Shown piece by piece: positions 11,949 through 13,342 of a stretch of 13,342 nucleotides of DNA. Positions within the stretch are counted from its first letter, which is position 1. Every line of letters begins with the position of its first letter. The stretch is from assembly GCA_031394355.1 (NCBI GenBank), contig JANNSU010000073.1, positions 1 through 13,342 on the forward strand. The letters run 5' to 3'. This DNA is from JAEUMY01 sp031394355 (GTDB lineage Bacteria; Pseudomonadota; Gammaproteobacteria; Burkholderiales; Usitatibacteraceae). The notes under the pieces are model-generated. The model did no database searches. It saw nothing but the letters and a program-made list of their open reading frames with translations, and was not told the origin of the DNA. The position numbers were made by a program, and so were the translations under genes.

Positions 11949-12857
11949 CTATCGCACCGTGGCGGACACGCCTCCGCCATCGGTCGCGAAAAGTTCCGTC
12001 ACGGCGGCACGCACCGAATCAAACGCCACCGATGTGAGGTTATGGTGATTGCCGCCTTCCACGATCACCAGTTTCTTCGGTGCCTTGGTGGCGGCATGCA
12101 GGCGTTCGCTCATCCAGACCGGCACGATGGCATCGTTGGTGCCATGCACGAACAGCGTGGGCATGCGGATATCGTCGATCTTGTCGAGCGAATTGAATCG
12201 CTGCGTGATGAGGAAGCTAACCGGCAGCCAGCCGTATTTCGTCTCCTTCACCATGTCGGGGATGGAGGTGAATGTCGCTTCCAGAATCAGTCCGGATGCA
12301 TCGGGATTGCGCTTCGCCATTTCCACGGCGACGGCGCCGCCCAGCGAGTGGCCGTGCAGGAATCGCTTTGCACCCGGCGCCAGCGTGCGGACGTGATCCC
12401 ACGCCGCCTGCGCATCGGCATAGACGCTGGCCTCTGATGGCATGTCGCCCTCGCTCTTGCCAAAGCCGCGGTAGTCGATAGCCAATACGGCGAAACCCAT
12501 GCGCTGCCAGCGGGGGATGCGCGTCACGCTGCCGGTGAGGTTCCAGCGTGCACCGTGCAAGTACAAGAGCACCGGCGCATCCGGCGTCGGGCCGGGCGCC
12601 CACCAGGCGTGCACCTTGTCGCCGACATTGTCGGCGCTTGGGGCCACGGGAATCCACAGCTCCTGAAAACTGACGCCGCTAGTGCGATAGCCACGCCATT
12701 CATCCTTGACCGGGCGGAAGATGAGTTCGCGCTCGGTCTCGGCGAGGCTGGCGCAGCCAGCGAAGACGACAGCCAGCGCAACGGTGGCGAGCACGAGCCG
12801 CGCGATGCGTGTCGGTCCTGTCATACGCTTGCGAATATTCGCAATGTCCCAAGTCAT
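11949..12857 (-). CDS. Alpha/beta-hydrolase lipoprotein (ABHD13/BEM46-like)
   Basis: This is a 302-residue serine hydrolase with an N-terminal lipoprotein-type signal (about 18-34, ending VFAG before Cys35), so it is probably membrane-anchored. The fold is clear: LLYLHGARWNL (97-107) forms the oxyanion strand, IDYRGFGKSEG (127-137) follows, GHSLGG (169-174) holds nucleophile Ser171, HGTNDAIVP (238-246) holds Asp242, and GGNHHN (268-273) holds the catalytic His. It resembles BEM46/ABHD13-type hydrolases; the substrate is unknown. The start at 12857 overlaps the upstream lipoprotein stop by four bases (ATGA). Alternatives are 12869 and 12824. The latter would leave the palindrome at 12831-12842 just upstream of the start instead of inside the gene. 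Confidence 0.85.
   Translation of the reverse strand: MTWDIANIRKRMTGPTRIARLVLATVALAVVFAGCASLAETERELIFRPVKDEWRGYRTSGVSFQELWIPVAPSADNVGDKVHAWWAPGPTPDAPVLLYLHGARWNLTGSVTRIPRWQRMGFAVLAIDYRGFGKSEGDMPSEASVYADAQAAWDHVRTLAPGAKRFLHGHSLGGAVAVEMAKRNPDASGLILEATFTSIPDMVKETKYGWLPVSFLITQRFNSLDKIDDIRMPTLFVHGTNDAIVPVWMSERLHAATKAPKKLVIVEGGNHHNLTSVAFDSVRAAVTELFATDGGGVSATVR
12830..12843. repeat. TGCGAATATTCGCA palindrome, copy 8
   Basis: Full 14-bp form at the 5' end of the hydrolase gene. It encodes A-N-I-R upstream of the signal peptide if translation starts at 12857, or lies 6 bp before the ATG if it starts at 12824. It is the rightmost copy in the window. Confidence 0.9.
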
Positions 12858-13249
12858 TCCGTCACCCATTGATTATTTCTGCTGAACCCTGTCCACGTCT
12901 GATCACCTCCGCCACCCACACGGCGCAACTCGACACCATCCACCACCATGGTCCAGACACCTTCACGCTCCGAGGGCGGCCGCGACACGACAAAGCGCGT
13001 CGTCATGAAGCCGATACCGACGTGGAAATCATGGCCTTCCCACCTGTTGATGGGCGCGTTGATGGTGGTCTTGCCATTCGGTCGTGTCCGCAAATAATCC
13101 ACGTTCCCGCTCGCGGCAATCACAAGCCGCATGTCCGGCCCCTTCCATTCCCCCACGTAGCTCATGCGTGCTGCCGGAACGGGTTCGCCGCATGCGGTGA
13201 GCAGCAGTGCGAGGAGAACGGCGATGAGGACATGGAAGGAACGACGCAT
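12854..13249 (-). CDS. Small predicted lipoprotein of unknown function
   Basis: This 131-residue protein has a strong type II signal: two Arg, a Leu/Ala-rich core and the lipobox LTAC with Cys20 followed by Gly. The mature part is about 110 residues, has a high share of aromatic and beta-prone residues (SYVGEWKGPDMRLVI, 30-44) and is not recognised. The SYVGEWKG start recalls small beta-barrel lipoproteins, but this is only an impression. The stop overlaps the hydrolase start (ATGA), so the two lipoproteins probably form one operon. A 7-bp tandem repeat begins about six bases before the ATG and replaces the ribosome-binding region; no Shine-Dalgarno is visible. Confidence 0.75.
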   Translation of the reverse strand: MRRSFHVLIAVLLALLLTACGEPVPAARMSYVGEWKGPDMRLVIAASGNVDYLRTRPNGKTTINAPINRWEGHDFHVGIGFMTTRFVVSRPPSEREGVWTMVVDGVELRRVGGGGDQTWTGFSRNNQWVTE

Positions 13250-13255
13250 GGGGCT

Positions 13256-13342
13256 GGTGATGGGTGATGGGTGATGGGTGATGGGTGATGGGTGATGGGT
13301 GATGGGTGATGGGTGATGGGTGATGGGTGATGGGTGATGGGT
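13256..13342. repeat. Heptanucleotide tandem repeat TGGGTGA, at least 12 units
   Basis: A 7-bp unit (TGGGTGA, or TCACCCA on the other strand) repeats without error from 13261 to the end of the window, with a slightly imperfect unit before it. The array runs off the edge, so its true length is unknown. It lies directly upstream of the lipoprotein ATG and would form its 5' leader or promoter spacer. Confidence 0.95.

Noticed and set aside
5724..12843. Palindrome as parS, matS, SlmA site or FNR box
   Set aside because: The sequence GCGAATATTCGC does not match the consensus of any of these, and placement inside genes does not suit a promoter operator.
13256..13342. CRISPR array or origin iterons at the right edge
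   Set aside because: The unit is 7 bp with no spacers and no neighbouring cas, rep or dnaA genes; it is a simple tandem repeat.

Overview
The window looks like a chromosomal segment of a high-GC gammaproteobacterium, most likely of the Xanthomonadales/Lysobacterales. This placement is an inference. It rests on the roughly 65% GC coding sequence, a type II secretion locus, heptanucleotide tandem repeats at both ends (CCCGAGN at 61-88, TGGGTGA from about 13256), and REP doublets with a GTAG foot. No rRNA, tRNA or CRISPR array was seen.

Left part (1-6588): the type II secretion genes gspC, gspD and gspE all read leftward. gspC is separated from gspDE by a two-gene NAD-salvage operon, pnuC-nadR, on the opposite strand. 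GspC is the inner-membrane linker, GspD the outer-membrane secretin and GspE the motor ATPase. PnuC should import nicotinamide riboside, and the NadR-like protein should convert it to NMN and NAD. The NadR-like protein carries a P-loop in which Thr replaces the usual Lys.

Middle part (6727-9800): a membrane-bound class III nucleotide cyclase with HAMP and catalytic domains is followed by a clearly lower-GC stretch. That stretch holds a small four-helix membrane protein of unknown function and a toxin-antitoxin pair (PF09720-like antitoxin, ParE/RelE-like toxin). The pair is bracketed by two direct copies of a unit of about 110 bp, each made of an inverted REP doublet (REPIN) plus a 14-bp palindrome.

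Right part (9809-13342): mocA and xdhC (molybdenum hydroxylase maturation) read leftward. A DUF465 gene (ydcH) reads rightward from a promoter with a perfect FNR/ANR box, TTGAT-ATGC-ATCAA, about 41 bp upstream of the predicted start point. A second perfect dyad lies over its -10. Convergent to it is a two-gene leftward operon of a small lipoprotein and an alpha/beta-hydrolase lipoprotein, with a 7-bp tandem repeat of at least 12 units directly upstream.

The most unusual signal is the palindrome GCGAATATTCGC. Seven exact 12-mers plus one 11/12 copy occur between 5724 and 12843 and none before. A given 12-mer is expected about 0.001 times in this length. Five copies lie inside four different genes, in three different codon phases, at positions where the protein family reads through normally. 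The DNA sequence itself therefore appears to be selected or spread, as with highly iterated palindromes such as cyanobacterial HIP1. I do not recognise this motif as a named site.
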